Source: Symbiodinium natans (lineage: Eukaryota; Sar; Dinophyceae; Suessiales; Symbiodiniaceae). From it: a stretch of 64,000 bases of DNA. Under the pieces are notes generated by a model, which had not been told where the DNA came from, searched no databases, and worked only from the letters and a program-made list of their open reading frames with translations. The translations under genes were made by a program, and so were the position numbers. Positions 63,873 to 64,000 of this stretch are shown piece by piece. The stretch covers positions 331,501 to 395,500 of the forward strand of contig CAJNDS010002202.1 in assembly GCA_905221605.1 (NCBI GenBank), read 5' to 3'. Position 1 is the stretch's first letter. Every line of letters starts with the position of its first letter.

Positions 63873-64000
63873 GGGTTTCGGATCCCCAACCTTAACTTCG
63901 CATTATCTTCAGGATTACCTAGAAAATCGTCATTCATCACTCTGATGGTGACTACCTCTCGGGGTTCCTTCTTCTATAAGGGTTCGTTACGCACTTTCCC

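Larger units (their letters stand above)
1..64000. repeat. Interstitial telomere-type repeat field (TTTAGGG/CCCTAAA)
   Basis: Tracts of the heptamer TTTAGGG or its complement recur every few hundred bases across the whole window, from two units to about thirty, in both orientations. Single-base variants (TTCAGGG, TTTGGGG, TCTAGGG, TTTCGGG, TTGAGGG) are mixed in. TTTAGGG is the known telomere unit of plants and dinoflagellates. The mixed orientation, degenerate units and embedded genes show that this is interstitial DNA and not a chromosome end. The coding parts of the four ankyrin genes (25.1-35.8 kb) contain none. Many short open frames in the window (motifs such as LNPKP, GFRV, FRVWG) are only translations of these repeats. 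Confidence 0.97.

Overview
The window looks like nuclear DNA of a dinoflagellate, most likely of the Symbiodiniaceae. The grounds are the pervasive (TTTAGGG)n/(CCCTAAA)n tracts, which are the plant/dinoflagellate telomere unit; ubiquitin-like plus ankyrin-repeat genes in tandem; short exons bounded by GT, GC and apparently GA donors; and many short terminal-inverted-repeat (TIR) elements. No bacterial-type operon, rRNA, tRNA or CRISPR array is visible. The species assignment is an inference.

Layout. From end to end the DNA is an interstitial-telomere field: tracts of two to about thirty TTTAGGG units in both orientations, with local variants, alternate with islands of unique sequence. Several islands behave as exons. 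At 3.4-11 kb (minus strand) five exons with agreeing phases assemble a complete cyclic-nucleotide-binding domain (CNBD). At 12-23 kb there are more isolated exon-like islands, poly-C tracts, minisatellites and TIR elements. At 24.7-37 kb a tandem family of four minus-strand ubiquitin-like/ankyrin genes shares conserved flanking modules; their coding parts are free of telomeric repeats. The fourth gene is split by a 101-bp TIR element whose removal as a GC-AG intron restores an open frame. At 37-45 kb come arrays, microsatellites and inverted repeats. At 45.4-46.0 kb lies a frameshifted reverse-transcriptase fragment. At 48-51 kb and 55-59 kb there are orphan exons of unrecognised proteins. At 61-62 kb (minus) there are exons of a protein kinase.

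How it fits together. The most informative reading is that genes here are scattered over kilobases, with introns made mostly of telomere-like repeats and small TIR elements. The elements and telomeric tracts interrupt one another, which gives a relative order of events. Function is clear only at domain level: ankyrin/ubiquitin-like interaction proteins, a CNBD protein (channel or cyclic-nucleotide kinase) and a protein kinase. Exon boundaries were placed by eye from reading frame and splice dinucleotides; RNA evidence is absent.
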